64,000 bases of DNA from Bacteroidaceae bacterium. Lineage in GTDB: Bacteria > Bacteroidota > Bacteroidia > Bacteroidales > Muribaculaceae. The stretch is from assembly GCA_021768245.1 (NCBI GenBank), contig JAETNO010000011.1:1-64000 (forward strand), given 5' to 3'. The notes beneath the pieces were generated by a model, which was not told where the DNA came from, did no database searches, and saw only the letters and a program-made list of their open reading frames with translations. Both the position numbers and the translations under genes were made by a program. Below, piece after piece: positions 51,635-60,440 of the stretch (within the stretch, counting starts at the first letter, position 1; the number at the start of each line of letters is the position of its first letter).

Positions 51635-52444
51635 CTATAGATTCTTTGTTAATTCATCATTCCTTTTACGAATACTATCTAAATGTCGTTCAAATGCTTT
51701 TTGAGAAATTAAATTCTGTTCCTCTCTTTCAGCCCACAGTTTGATAGCAAGAAAAGGAGATTTGTAACGAATACGCAGATAATGTTCGTTGGCTTTTACA
51801 ATCGTCATACCATCATGTGCAGTGGGCCAGATAATAGAATCTGCATAATAAGTAATTTCTATTATTCGTTTGTTAAAATACCAACTTGCATAAAAATAAT
51901 TATTTGGTATGTTTTCATTCCTATTTGAGTATGGGTATTTGCTTCTATTATCGGAAATTGAATCTAATTTAGATGAAACATAGCTTTGATGGCCATATAA
52001 TTTCCCATCCCACTGAAACTTGATATCATTTTGTTTACCATATTTATGAAGAAAACGTTTGTATATCTCTAATAATGCCAAGGATGGCTCTTTTCCTGGT
52101 GTAAGGTTTGAATCTAAGGAGAGAGATAAGAGGGAATCATTGTAATAGCTTAGATGAATAGAGAAGTCAACGTTTTCCAATCTTAACTTATCTTCTAATT
52201 TGACACGGGAGGCGGAAATAGAATCCATTTTTAAATAGATGCCCTTTAGAATAATCAAGTCCTTATCCTCCATGCTGTTTAGGCTATCATTTACAAATGT
52301 GAATCTGTCAATGTCGGAGGAAGATGAATCCACATATATAGAATCACAGCCGTCTGATTGCTCTGACTGATTATGGGTGGTACAGGCTTGGAATAAAATA
52401 AGCGATATCAGAAATGATAAGAGTTTTATTAAGGATTTTATCAT
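51635..52444 (-). CDS. Lipoprotein of unknown function
   Basis: The 269-residue protein has a lipobox, LFQAC with Cys21, after a hydrophobic signal. The remaining part is polar, rich in Ser, Asp, Lys and Asn, with no domain I can name. The C-terminus (KAFERHLDSIRKRNDELTKN) is a charged helix. It is convergent with the ADP-ribosylglycohydrolase gene and strongly AT-rich, suggesting it was acquired. Confidence 0.75.
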   Translation of the reverse strand: MIKSLIKLLSFLISLILFQACTTHNQSEQSDGCDSIYVDSSSSDIDRFTFVNDSLNSMEDKDLIILKGIYLKMDSISASRVKLEDKLRLENVDFSIHLSYYNDSLLSLSLDSNLTPGKEPSLALLEIYKRFLHKYGKQNDIKFQWDGKLYGHQSYVSSKLDSISDNRSKYPYSNRNENIPNNYFYASWYFNKRIIEITYYADSIIWPTAHDGMTIVKANEHYLRIRYKSPFLAIKLWAEREEQNLISQKAFERHLDSIRKRNDELTKNL

Positions 52445-52688
52445 AGCAAAAGCGGTATTTACTTTTTGAGTTGGAATTTGTTTGGATATTGAATGGAGAT
52501 ATTGACTACATTTTGATATGACACAACAACTACAATTAAGGCAAGCAAGAGATTGGAGACATAAGCTGGCGCCATTCAGTCCAAAGGGACATTGAGCGTC
52601 TCCGTAAATTGGAAGAGCAAGTCAATTGCTGATATAATCATGACCTCCATTGAAGTCATATGTAAATTGAAGTCATATGTAATAGGAT
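52445..52688. other. Intergenic region with possible gene remnant
   Basis: A 25-codon frame at 52518-52595 (begins MTQQLQLRQARDW) and an overlapping frame that reads RDIERLRKLEEQVNC just after it look like two phases of one former coding sequence, but the pieces are too short to identify. A perfect 17-base tandem duplication (52649-52665 and 52666-52682) lies next to it. Confidence 0.3.
52649..52682. repeat. Perfect 17-base tandem duplication
   Basis: ATTGAAGTCATATGTAA occurs twice with no gap, seven bases after the end of the leftward membrane protein gene. This may reflect replication slippage or the scar of an insertion. Confidence 0.9.
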
Positions 52689-53804
52689 TTAGACGTTTGA
52701 ATATTGACTTATCAGACTCGTAAACTTTTCCCTATCATATCCTAAGTCATTTGCGACACTATAAACCATTTCCATAGGAGCGTTAAGTTTCGTGGATTTT
52801 GCCAAGTCATAGCACGAAAGCAATAGGAATTCTTTTGCTTTCTTGTCTCGGATAGATGAGATAATTTCAAAAATAGAGTCTACGTTATTGTATTTCATTA
52901 ATATCCGAGCCAGGTTTTCAGGATCGTTTCCTACTCCGAAAAATAACATGGCTTGATTGATTATTATCTGAGAAAGTGAGGAATTGCTCCCTCTATCAAA
53001 TCCTGCGAAAAATGCTACTAAACATATAGATGCTTCTTTTTGCGTTTCCGAAATTTTTTCTTGTGGCGATGGCTGATTTTGTTTTGACGTCCCCTCTTTA
53101 TCTGTAGCCATTTCGGTTGAATGGTGATTGTCTAAAGAAATTCTATTAGGGCCTGTTTCATCAGAATTTGATTGCGATTCATCTGCGGTAGTGTTTGAAT
53201 CGTTAACCCATCTCCGGAGTGAGATAGTTATAAAAACTCCACTCCAGATAATCATATTGAAGGAAAAAGAGAGTGTGATGAAAAACAGACCCCAAATTTC
53301 TAAATCTCGTTTGAAACACAGTGCTATTCCAGTTATTAAAGAAATGATGGAAACGATAGAAACCCAGACACAAGTAATTTTAATCATATGTTTGGTCAAA
53401 CATATGGTATCAAGTCTTTTATAGAAATATGGTATACATAAATAAGCTATCGGGTCTTTAGAATTCTTCTCGACAACCTTGATGCACTGCACAAAGCAAC
53501 ATATTGAAAGTAAGAATGACAATAAAACTATGAAATACAAAGATTCGGGATATTTATGGGAATAGGAATGTCCACTAAAGGCAAATTTATCAACCTCATA
53601 TACCTGAGTAAAATTATAAAGCATAAGCATAACAAGAACTGGCAAAGAGATTATGTAGAGCGCACGGAAATCTGTTACAATCATGGAGACTTTTGGACCT
53701 GTCCTAAAATTCTTGTCCTTGACTTTTATAGATTCGTTTAATCCATTTCTACGTTTCATGGATTCGTAGAGTAGGGTAGCCATCTTTTGTTGCTGATTGG
53801 ACAT
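52689..53804 (-). CDS. Membrane protein with C-terminal helical domain, unknown
   Basis: The 371 residues carry four hydrophobic segments at about 47-66, 90-110, 144-166 and 174-196. A polar, Ser/Asn/Thr-rich linker follows (about 200-255), and then an all-helical C-terminal domain. That domain (AKEFLLLSCYDLAKSTKLNA, then ELGYD-like VANDLGYDREKF) faintly resembles TerB-like sensors, which I cannot confirm. It is AT-rich, like the lipoprotein gene beside it. Confidence 0.7.
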   Translation of the reverse strand: MSNQQQKMATLLYESMKRRNGLNESIKVKDKNFRTGPKVSMIVTDFRALYIISLPVLVMLMLYNFTQVYEVDKFAFSGHSYSHKYPESLYFIVLLSFLLSICCFVQCIKVVEKNSKDPIAYLCIPYFYKRLDTICLTKHMIKITCVWVSIVSIISLITGIALCFKRDLEIWGLFFITLSFSFNMIIWSGVFITISLRRWVNDSNTTADESQSNSDETGPNRISLDNHHSTEMATDKEGTSKQNQPSPQEKISETQKEASICLVAFFAGFDRGSNSSLSQIIINQAMLFFGVGNDPENLARILMKYNNVDSIFEIISSIRDKKAKEFLLLSCYDLAKSTKLNAPMEMVYSVANDLGYDREKFTSLISQYSNV

Positions 53805-53887
53805 GGGACTGTGTATTTGTGTATAAAATTGAATGTTTCTGGTGTTAAAAGTGTTGCCTTGATGTAAAGGTACAGAGATTTTATCAA

Positions 53888-53918
53888 TTACCCCCCCCGA
53901 TTAGTTAATATGTGTTAA
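53888..53918. repeat. 31-base recurring motif, copy 2
   Basis: The motif starts TTACCCCCCCCGATTAG, ends GTGTTAA, and covers the last codons of queG. It matches 391-421 at about 27 of 31 positions and includes an eight-C run at 53891-53898. Confidence 0.5.
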
Positions 53919-54896
53919 TTGGGTAATATAGGTGGCGTTGCGGAGGAGGCCGGCGAGTTTTGTGCGTTTGATGGCTGAGTGGCAGAAGAGGGTGGAGAAG
54001 GTGTGCCGGTCCATCGCGAGGATGTCAGCGGTAGTTAGCTTGAGGATTTCGGGGCGTGGGGTGAATTCGGTGATGGTTGTTGCGGGAGAGTTGCAGTTGT
54101 GTGGGCAGATGTCCTGACATTCGTCACAGCCATATATGTGGGAGCCGAGTTTGACTCCGTCGGGGAGGTCGCCACGATGTTCGATGGTCAGATAGGAGAG
54201 GCATTTTCGGGCATCCAAACAGAGTTTTGAGTTTTGAATTTCGAGTTTTGAGGTTTGGGTGTTGAGGGCGTGGCCGGGGCAGTGGTTGAGACAGCGGTGG
54301 CAGGAGCCGCATGAAAGTGTGCAGGGGGAGTCTGCTTCGAGGGGAAGGGTGGTCAGGATTTCGGCAAGGAAGAAACGGGAGCCTGCTCCGGGTATAATCA
54401 GCTGACGGTTCAACCCGATGAACCCAAGTCCTGCCTGCACAGCCCAGTAGCGTTCGAAAATCGGGGCTGTGTCGACACATATCCGACATTCGTGACCGCA
54501 AGTTTCCGTGAGCCATGATGTCACTTTCGAAAGCCGTTCACGAATCGCTTCGTGATAATCATCGCCTAAGGCGTAGCACGCCCATTTCAGTTGGTTCCCT
54601 ACCGGCTTTTCTGGCGTTCCGCTATCGCTTGGAGGCGTATAGTAATTGAAAGCGCAGCATATTATGCTTTTGGCGCCTGGCAGCAGTAGCTCAGGGTTTC
54701 TGCGGATTTCAAGATGGTTTTCGAGATATGTCATTCCCGCATGGCATCCCCTTTTGAGCCATTCGTTGTAATGGTTCATCACATCGTCCGGAACGGGACG
54801 GACAGCCGCGACTCCGGTTTTATAGGCCCCTACAGACGAAAGACGGGCCATCAGCTCGTCTTTCGTTATAGTTGCATGCCGGTCTCGGTCAGTCAT
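53901..54896 (-). CDS. queG: Epoxyqueuosine reductase
   Basis: QueG carries out the last step of queuosine synthesis in tRNA, reducing epoxyqueuosine with a cobalamin and two 4Fe-4S clusters. The clusters are seen as CGSCHRCLNHCP near residue 198 and CDECQDICPHN. The ATG at 54896 gives 331 residues; a longer frame to 55019 overlaps the deacetylase gene. Residues about 211-225 (NTQTSKLEIQNSKL) are an insertion relative to what relatives have between the first cluster and LDARKCLSYLTIE. The coding bases are AAACTCAAA-type repeats. Confidence 0.93.
   Translation of the reverse strand: MTDRDRHATITKDELMARLSSVGAYKTGVAAVRPVPDDVMNHYNEWLKRGCHAGMTYLENHLEIRRNPELLLPGAKSIICCAFNYYTPPSDSGTPEKPVGNQLKWACYALGDDYHEAIRERLSKVTSWLTETCGHECRICVDTAPIFERYWAVQAGLGFIGLNRQLIIPGAGSRFFLAEILTTLPLEADSPCTLSCGSCHRCLNHCPGHALNTQTSKLEIQNSKLCLDARKCLSYLTIEHRGDLPDGVKLGSHIYGCDECQDICPHNCNSPATTITEFTPRPEILKLTTADILAMDRHTFSTLFCHSAIKRTKLAGLLRNATYITQLTHIN
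54223..54266. repeat. AAACTCAAA-type repeat inside queG
   Basis: On the plus strand it reads GAGTTTTGAGTTTTGAATTT and GAGTTTTGAGG-like units. The repeat is translated within queG without breaking the frame. Confidence 0.75.
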
Positions 54897-54951
54897 ATTC
54901 GGGGGATAGATAGCCAAGGCTTGACAGTTGCCTTGGGGATGGTCTTGGCAC

Positions 54952-55575
54952 TTACATTGGTAGGGGTAAGAACTCATAGCCCTGCTCCTTGAGCCATTCG
55001 ATGGCGCGGGGAAGGGCATAGCGGAGATTTTTTTCAGCCCGTAGCGAGTCGTGGAACACTATGATGGAACCATTGCGGGTATAGCGTTTCACATTGTCGA
55101 GCACCTGTTCGCCCGTGAGGCGTTTTGAGTAATCACGGGTCACGAGGTCATACATCACGATATTGTAGTGGCTGCGTATGAGCCTTGCCTGACGCGGATA
55201 GATGATGCCGTGGGGCGGACGGAAGAGCGTCGAGTCGATGAATGAGTCGGCCTCGGTGATGTCGCGCAGATATTTGACCGCACACTCCTTTATGCCCTGC
55301 AGATGGTGCATTGTATGGTTTCCGTAGGAGTGACCGCGCCGTCTCACCTCCTCGAAAACCTCACGGTTGCGCCTCACATTGTCACCCACCATGAAAAAGG
55401 TGGCTTTTATCTTGTGGCGGTCGAGGAGGTCAAGCACCCAGGGGGTCACCTCCGGTATGGGACCGTCGTCAAATGTCAGATAGACCACCTTGCGCCCCCG
55501 GCGCGGTATGCGCCAGGACGCTTCGGGGAAAAGCATGCGGTAGAATAGTGGAGGCTGTGCTATCCAGTTGGCCAT
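54952..55575 (-). CDS. Polysaccharide deacetylase family protein
   Basis: The 207-residue enzyme has the NodB domain: YLTFDDGPIPEVTP with the catalytic Asp pair near residue 37 and the zinc histidines in SYGNHTMHHLQG. It would remove acetyl groups from a glycan such as peptidoglycan or a cell-surface polymer. No signal peptide is obvious, only a weak hydrophobic start. It lies between queG (55 bases) and the DUF2723 gene (35 bases), all leftward. Confidence 0.9.
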   Translation of the reverse strand: MANWIAQPPLFYRMLFPEASWRIPRRGRKVVYLTFDDGPIPEVTPWVLDLLDRHKIKATFFMVGDNVRRNREVFEEVRRRGHSYGNHTMHHLQGIKECAVKYLRDITEADSFIDSTLFRPPHGIIYPRQARLIRSHYNIVMYDLVTRDYSKRLTGEQVLDNVKRYTRNGSIIVFHDSLRAEKNLRYALPRAIEWLKEQGYEFLPLPM

Positions 55576-55610
55576 CTACGGGTTTCTGTTAATCCTACGG
55601 TTTTTATTAA

Positions 55611-58600
55611 CTACTGCTGGAGACGGGAGACAATACGGTCGAAGTTAATGCCCATTGCGGTCAGCTCGTCGATGATTTTCTCTACATCGCCGCCTGCATC
55701 GCTCAAATCCTGCAGGAGATATACCATATAATAGGTCTCGATGAAGAGGTCAGTCTGCGTCAGTGTTGCATACTGCCAGGGGTTGAGACTCTGATAGTAT
55801 TTCACGTTCTGTGCGTAACGCATGATTTCATCTTCAAGCAGTTTGACAGCGCGTGCCGAAGCTTCCTTATTATCGGTAGCTATGCCGATACGGGCATAAA
55901 TCTGTGCCATCTTCTGAGGAATCTGTATCGCATAGGGCGATGCGGATTCAGGAAGTTTCTCTTCGACAATCTTCAGCAGGTTCAGGGCTTTGGCATAGCG
56001 GTCAGCCTTGAAATCGGTCAGCTTGGCGCGTTCGGCTTCGGTGACGCCTGCGATGGTGTCGGCACGTTCAGCCATAGCCGCTTCGTTGATGAGCGCGGTG
56101 GCTGCACCGAGTATGTAGGAGCGTGTGGTGGTCACCATCTTGCGCACGGTTTCGTCAAGATAAATCTGACTCGGGTCAGTAACCTTGTCGAGACCTCCCC
56201 AGCGGAATTTTTCCGTGATATTTCGGTAGGCCTTGTCGGTGTTGACGGCAGCTATGTCGTAGTCGCTGTTTTCCTCGTTGATTACCGGGGTAACCTCATA
56301 GGCCATACCGGTCGAGCGCATGTAGGGCTGGAGGGCTACATAATAATCGGATGGAACGGTCGATGCGAAATAGATGGGATTCTTCCATCCGTTTTTCACC
56401 GAAGTGGCAAGCATGTCGAGAGAGAGAATCTGGCTGAGCGTCATGCCTCCGTGGCGTGAAGCCTCGCGGTCGTCGGCCATGTTGGCGCGGATTTCCGTCT
56501 CGGCGATTTCGGCTTCATCCTCTGTGATACGTCCGGCCTTGACTGCGGCGGGGATATCAACGGGAATGAAGAAGTTGTTGTAGTCCATCATCGGCGCTCC
56601 CCACGCATTATCGCTCGACTTGGGATCGTAGACCTGACGCAGGGCTGTGAAGATGTTGACCGGAGTAGAGTCGGCCTCTGCCGAGAAGTAGCTGAAATTC
56701 ATACGTTCATAGCCGTAGTTCTCCGGCTTGGCGAGGGTCTCGATTCCTCCTGCGTTGTAGGAGGGATGCTTGACCTGGTTGGCATACCAGTCGGTGGTGA
56801 GATAGGAGAGGTTTACGACCTTCACGTCAGTGCGGTGGCCTTCGACTTCCTGGGCATACCATAGGGGGAAGGTGTCGTTGTCGCCATTGGTGAATATAAT
56901 GCCGTTTTCGTCGACGGAATCGAGATAGTTCATGCCGAAATCGCGGGTGGTGTAGCGGCCCGAGCGGTCATGGTCGTCCCAAGTCTGTGACACCATCTGG
57001 AGCGGTACAATCAAACCTATTACGCAGGCGAAAATTGCTGCATAAAGTGATTTTTTCGAATCCGCGAATCCCTCGGCATCATTAAAGTCAGAATCCATAG
57101 CCGGATTTTCAGACTTTGAGGCCTTTCCGGGTATGGCTTTAGCTTTTGGCTTCATCAGCTCGCAGACGAGAGCCCATAGGCCCGCAACTCCCATGCCGAC
57201 CCATATTGCGAAAGCATAGAAGGAGCCGGCGAAAGCATAGTCGCGTTCGCGAGGCTGGGTAGGAGTCTGGTTGAGATAGAGCACGATGGCTATGCCCGTC
57301 ATGAAGAAGAGGAAGAAAATGACCCAGAACTGCTCGATGCCGCGTTTGGAGGTGAAAGCCTGCCATCCGAGGCCTATTATACCCATGATGAGGGGGAGCA
57401 TGTAGAAGACATTGTGGCCTTTGTTGCCTTCGCCGTCACTATAGGGGAGGAGGCTCTGGTCACCGAGACGGGGATTGTCGATGAAGGGTATGCCCGAAAT
57501 CCAGTTGCCATGGTTAACCTCGCCGTTGCCCTGGATGTCGTTCTGACGCCCTGCGAAGTTCCACATGAAATAGCGCCAGTACATGTGGTTGAGCTGATAG
57601 ACGAGGAAGAAGCGGAGGCTTTCGCCCATGGTTGGCTTTACGGCATCGACGGTCTGGAGCACTTCACCGTCGCGCATATAGCGTGTGGCGGCTACCGGTT
57701 TTCCCTGGAGTCCGCCAATCCAGTCACTGTAGGCTGCGGAATGAGCGCCGGAATAGATGCGCGGGAAGAGCATGTTGAGCTCGGGAGCCATCACATAGTC
57801 TTTCTTGTAGCCTGTGATTTCGTAGTGGTCGGGCTGGTCGGGTGAGGTCTTTACGACTTTTGCATAGATGGGGCGTCCTTCCTTGTACATCGGGGAGACC
57901 TCGCCATTGTTCTTAACCTCATAGACAACGCTTGACTGGTTGGTCTGTCCGTAGAAAAGCGGACGTTCGCCGTACTGCTCGCGGTTGAGGTAGGATGCGA
58001 GGGCAAAGACATTGTCGGGAGCGTTCTGATTCATCGGGGGATTGGCGCTCGCACGGATGAGCAGGAGCGCATAGCTCGAATAACCGATGAATATGACGAA
58101 TATGCTCATCACAACGAGGTTGAGGATGCGCACGGGAATCTTTTTAGCAATGAAGAGGTAGGCTATGACCGCTCCCATTATTATGACGGGAATGAGCATG
58201 CTGTCGCCTATGAAGGGTATACCGGAGAAGAGTATGCTGAGAATCACACTCCAGCGGATTTCAGCGACGCTCTTCTGGCGGTAGAGTGCGCGGATTGCCC
58301 AGATGAAGCAGGCCACTGCAAGGATGGCGTAGATGAGAACGCCGATGTTGTAGCTGAACCCGAGGACGTTCACGAAGAAGAGTTCGAAATATTGCGACAC
58401 TTCGATGAATCCCGGGACGAGACCGTAGAGAATCAGGCCTACGACGATAGCGGCAACGCAGAGAGTGATTAAAGACCCTTTGGCCGTGGTGTCTTTCCAG
58501 AGTCTGTAGTAGACCACCAGGGCGATTGCCGGGATGCAGAGGAGGTTGAGAAGGTGGACGGCGATTGAGATGCCTATCACATAGGCTATGAGAATAAGAT

Positions 58601-59132
58601 ACTTGTCGCTGTGGGGCTTGTCGGCGCGGTTTTCCCATTTCAGGATAAGCCAGAACACGAGGGCCGTACAGAATGACGAGAAGGCATAGACTTCGCCTTC
58701 GACTGCCGAGAACCAGAAGGTGTCGCTCCATGTATAGGCGAGCGCACCGCAGATACCGGAACCGAAAATGACCATCATCCGAGTGAGTGATATCTCCGTG
58801 GCATCATCCTTGACAATTAGTTTCTTGACAAGATGGGTGATGGTCCAGAAAAGGAGCAGTATTGTGCCTGCCGACAGCAGGGCCGACATGGTGTTGACCA
58901 TCAGTGCGACCTTGGTGATATCACCAAAGGCAAAGTTGACGAAGAAGCGGGCCGTGAGCATGAAAATAGGGTTGCCCGGCGGGTGGCCGACTTCGAGTTT
59001 ATAGCCCTGTGATATGAATTCCGGGCAATCCCAGAAACTTGCGGTCGGCTCGAGAGTGAGCAGGTAGGTCACCGCTGCAATCGCGAAACAGAGCCAGCCG
59101 AGGAGATTATTGACAAGGTTGAATTTTTTCAT
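55611..59132 (-). CDS. DUF2723 membrane protein, probable GT-C glycosyltransferase
   Basis: The 1173-residue protein starts with about twelve membrane segments. An acidic pair follows the first one (TASFWDCPEFISQGYKLEVG, where GT-C enzymes place catalytic Asp/Glu). It ends with a large soluble part that includes YTTRDFGMNYLDSVDENGI. This is the DUF2723/TMEM260 family; human TMEM260 is an O-mannosyltransferase. It may glycosylate envelope proteins, which is inference. It is followed by the deacetylase and queG. Confidence 0.88.
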   Translation of the reverse strand: MKKFNLVNNLLGWLCFAIAAVTYLLTLEPTASFWDCPEFISQGYKLEVGHPPGNPIFMLTARFFVNFAFGDITKVALMVNTMSALLSAGTILLLFWTITHLVKKLIVKDDATEISLTRMMVIFGSGICGALAYTWSDTFWFSAVEGEVYAFSSFCTALVFWLILKWENRADKPHSDKYLILIAYVIGISIAVHLLNLLCIPAIALVVYYRLWKDTTAKGSLITLCVAAIVVGLILYGLVPGFIEVSQYFELFFVNVLGFSYNIGVLIYAILAVACFIWAIRALYRQKSVAEIRWSVILSILFSGIPFIGDSMLIPVIIMGAVIAYLFIAKKIPVRILNLVVMSIFVIFIGYSSYALLLIRASANPPMNQNAPDNVFALASYLNREQYGERPLFYGQTNQSSVVYEVKNNGEVSPMYKEGRPIYAKVVKTSPDQPDHYEITGYKKDYVMAPELNMLFPRIYSGAHSAAYSDWIGGLQGKPVAATRYMRDGEVLQTVDAVKPTMGESLRFFLVYQLNHMYWRYFMWNFAGRQNDIQGNGEVNHGNWISGIPFIDNPRLGDQSLLPYSDGEGNKGHNVFYMLPLIMGIIGLGWQAFTSKRGIEQFWVIFFLFFMTGIAIVLYLNQTPTQPRERDYAFAGSFYAFAIWVGMGVAGLWALVCELMKPKAKAIPGKASKSENPAMDSDFNDAEGFADSKKSLYAAIFACVIGLIVPLQMVSQTWDDHDRSGRYTTRDFGMNYLDSVDENGIIFTNGDNDTFPLWYAQEVEGHRTDVKVVNLSYLTTDWYANQVKHPSYNAGGIETLAKPENYGYERMNFSYFSAEADSTPVNIFTALRQVYDPKSSDNAWGAPMMDYNNFFIPVDIPAAVKAGRITEDEAEIAETEIRANMADDREASRHGGMTLSQILSLDMLATSVKNGWKNPIYFASTVPSDYYVALQPYMRSTGMAYEVTPVINEENSDYDIAAVNTDKAYRNITEKFRWGGLDKVTDPSQIYLDETVRKMVTTTRSYILGAATALINEAAMAERADTIAGVTEAERAKLTDFKADRYAKALNLLKIVEEKLPESASPYAIQIPQKMAQIYARIGIATDNKEASARAVKLLEDEIMRYAQNVKYYQSLNPWQYATLTQTDLFIETYYMVYLLQDLSDAGGDVEKIIDELTAMGINFDRIVSRLQQ

Positions 59133-59163
59133 TTTCAGTAGTGAGGTAAGTGGCGAGCGGATT

Positions 59164-60222
59164 CTAATAGAATTTGCGTATGCCCATGACTTCGCGGACT
59201 TCGGCGAGGGTCTTTGAGGCGCGTTCGCGGGCGCGTTCAGCTCCCTGACGCACTACGCGCGAGATGAAGGCGTCGTCGTTGCGGATGTCGTTGTAGCGTT
59301 CGCGGATGGGGGTGGTGACTTTGAGGATGTCTTCAGCGAGCTGCTTTTTGAGGTCGCCGTAGCGGATTGAGCAGTCGGCGTAGGCATCACGGTAGCTTTG
59401 GACTATCTCGGGGGCGGATGTCAGCTCCATGAGGGTGAAGAGGTTTTCAACCGGTTGGGAGACGGGTTGGTTTGGTTCCTTGGGCCCTTCGTCGGTGACG
59501 GCGCGCATCACTTTCTTGCGGAGCACTTTCTCTTCGTCGATGAGGTAGATGCAGTTGCCTTCGCTCTTGCCCATCTTGCCTGAGCCGTCGAGGCCGGGGA
59601 CTTTCACCGAATGGTCTCCGAAGTTGAAATTTTCGGGCTCGGGGAAGAGGTCGACACCATAGAAGGAGTTGAAACGGCGCGCGAAACGGCGCGTCAGTTC
59701 AAGATGCTGTTCCTGGTCTTTACCGACGGGTACTTTATGGGCTTTCTGGATAAGGATGTCGACAGCCATGAGGGTCGGGTAGGTGAGAAGGCCGGCGTTG
59801 ACGCGCTTGTTGGTCTCGGCACCGATAATCTGCCGTTCGATATCCTCGGAGTCGTCCTTGATGCCGAGTTGTTTGCGGGCTTTGTCCTTGAAAGCTGCAG
59901 TGCGCATAAGTTCTCCGATGCCTACATGCATGTTGAGCAGGAGGTACATTTCGGATATTTCAGGAACATCGCTCTGGACGAATATGGTAGCCTTTTCTGG
60001 GTCGATGCCAGCGGCGAGATATTCAGCAAGTATGTTTCTGACATTTTCGTGGAGAGCTTTAGGGTCGGGAGTGGTAGTCAGTGCGTGAAGGTCGGCTATG
60101 AAGAAGAGACAGTCATAGTCGTTTTGCATCCTGACGAATTTCCCAAGGGCTCCATAATAGTTTCCGAGGTGGAGATTTCCGGTAGGACGGATGCCTGAGA
60201 GCACTACTTCTTTATTGTCCAT
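59164..60222 (-). CDS. trpS: Tryptophan-tRNA ligase
   Basis: This class I aminoacyl-tRNA synthetase has 352 residues. The HIGH-type motif is GNLHLGNYYGAL near residue 15-26. The KMSKS equivalent is GKMGKSEGN in the second half. The region PVGKDQEQHLELTRRFARRF is typical of TrpS. It lies 31 bases before the DUF2723 gene on the same strand, with a candidate -7 box (TAAATTTG, complement of 60283-60290) upstream. Confidence 0.96.
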   Translation of the reverse strand: MDNKEVVLSGIRPTGNLHLGNYYGALGKFVRMQNDYDCLFFIADLHALTTTPDPKALHENVRNILAEYLAAGIDPEKATIFVQSDVPEISEMYLLLNMHVGIGELMRTAAFKDKARKQLGIKDDSEDIERQIIGAETNKRVNAGLLTYPTLMAVDILIQKAHKVPVGKDQEQHLELTRRFARRFNSFYGVDLFPEPENFNFGDHSVKVPGLDGSGKMGKSEGNCIYLIDEEKVLRKKVMRAVTDEGPKEPNQPVSQPVENLFTLMELTSAPEIVQSYRDAYADCSIRYGDLKKQLAEDILKVTTPIRERYNDIRNDDAFISRVVRQGAERARERASKTLAEVREVMGIRKFY

Positions 60223-60282
60223 AATATGATGGTTGTTAGCTTGTTGGGTGTTGGGTTGGCGCGTTTTGCGACAACCAGGCTA

Positions 60283-60290
60283 CAAATTTA
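60283..60290 (-). promoter_or_regulatory. Candidate -7 element for trpS
   Basis: The minus strand reads TAAATTTG 60 bases before the trpS start. A -33 box is not evident. Confidence 0.4.
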
Positions 60291-60340
60291 CAAAAAATGC
60301 GCTTAGTATGGAAAAAGCGGGAGGGGTTTTTGAGGGAAAG

Positions 60341-60420
60341 GGGGATTAGGGGGAATGGGACAGATGGGGCCAATGGGAGCAATGGGTCGGATGGGGCTAA
60401 TGGCGGGGATGGATGGGGCT
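60341..60420. repeat. CCCATTNGY 9-base repeat array, locus D
   Basis: On the plus strand the units read CAATGGGAG, CAATGGGTC and GATGGGGCT; on the minus strand they are CCCATTGCT and CCCATTGGC, as at loci A-C. The array lies 21 bases after the stop of the leftward adenosyltransferase gene. Confidence 0.85.
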
Positions 60421-60440
60421 ATCTCTGCCGGCGGATGGGA

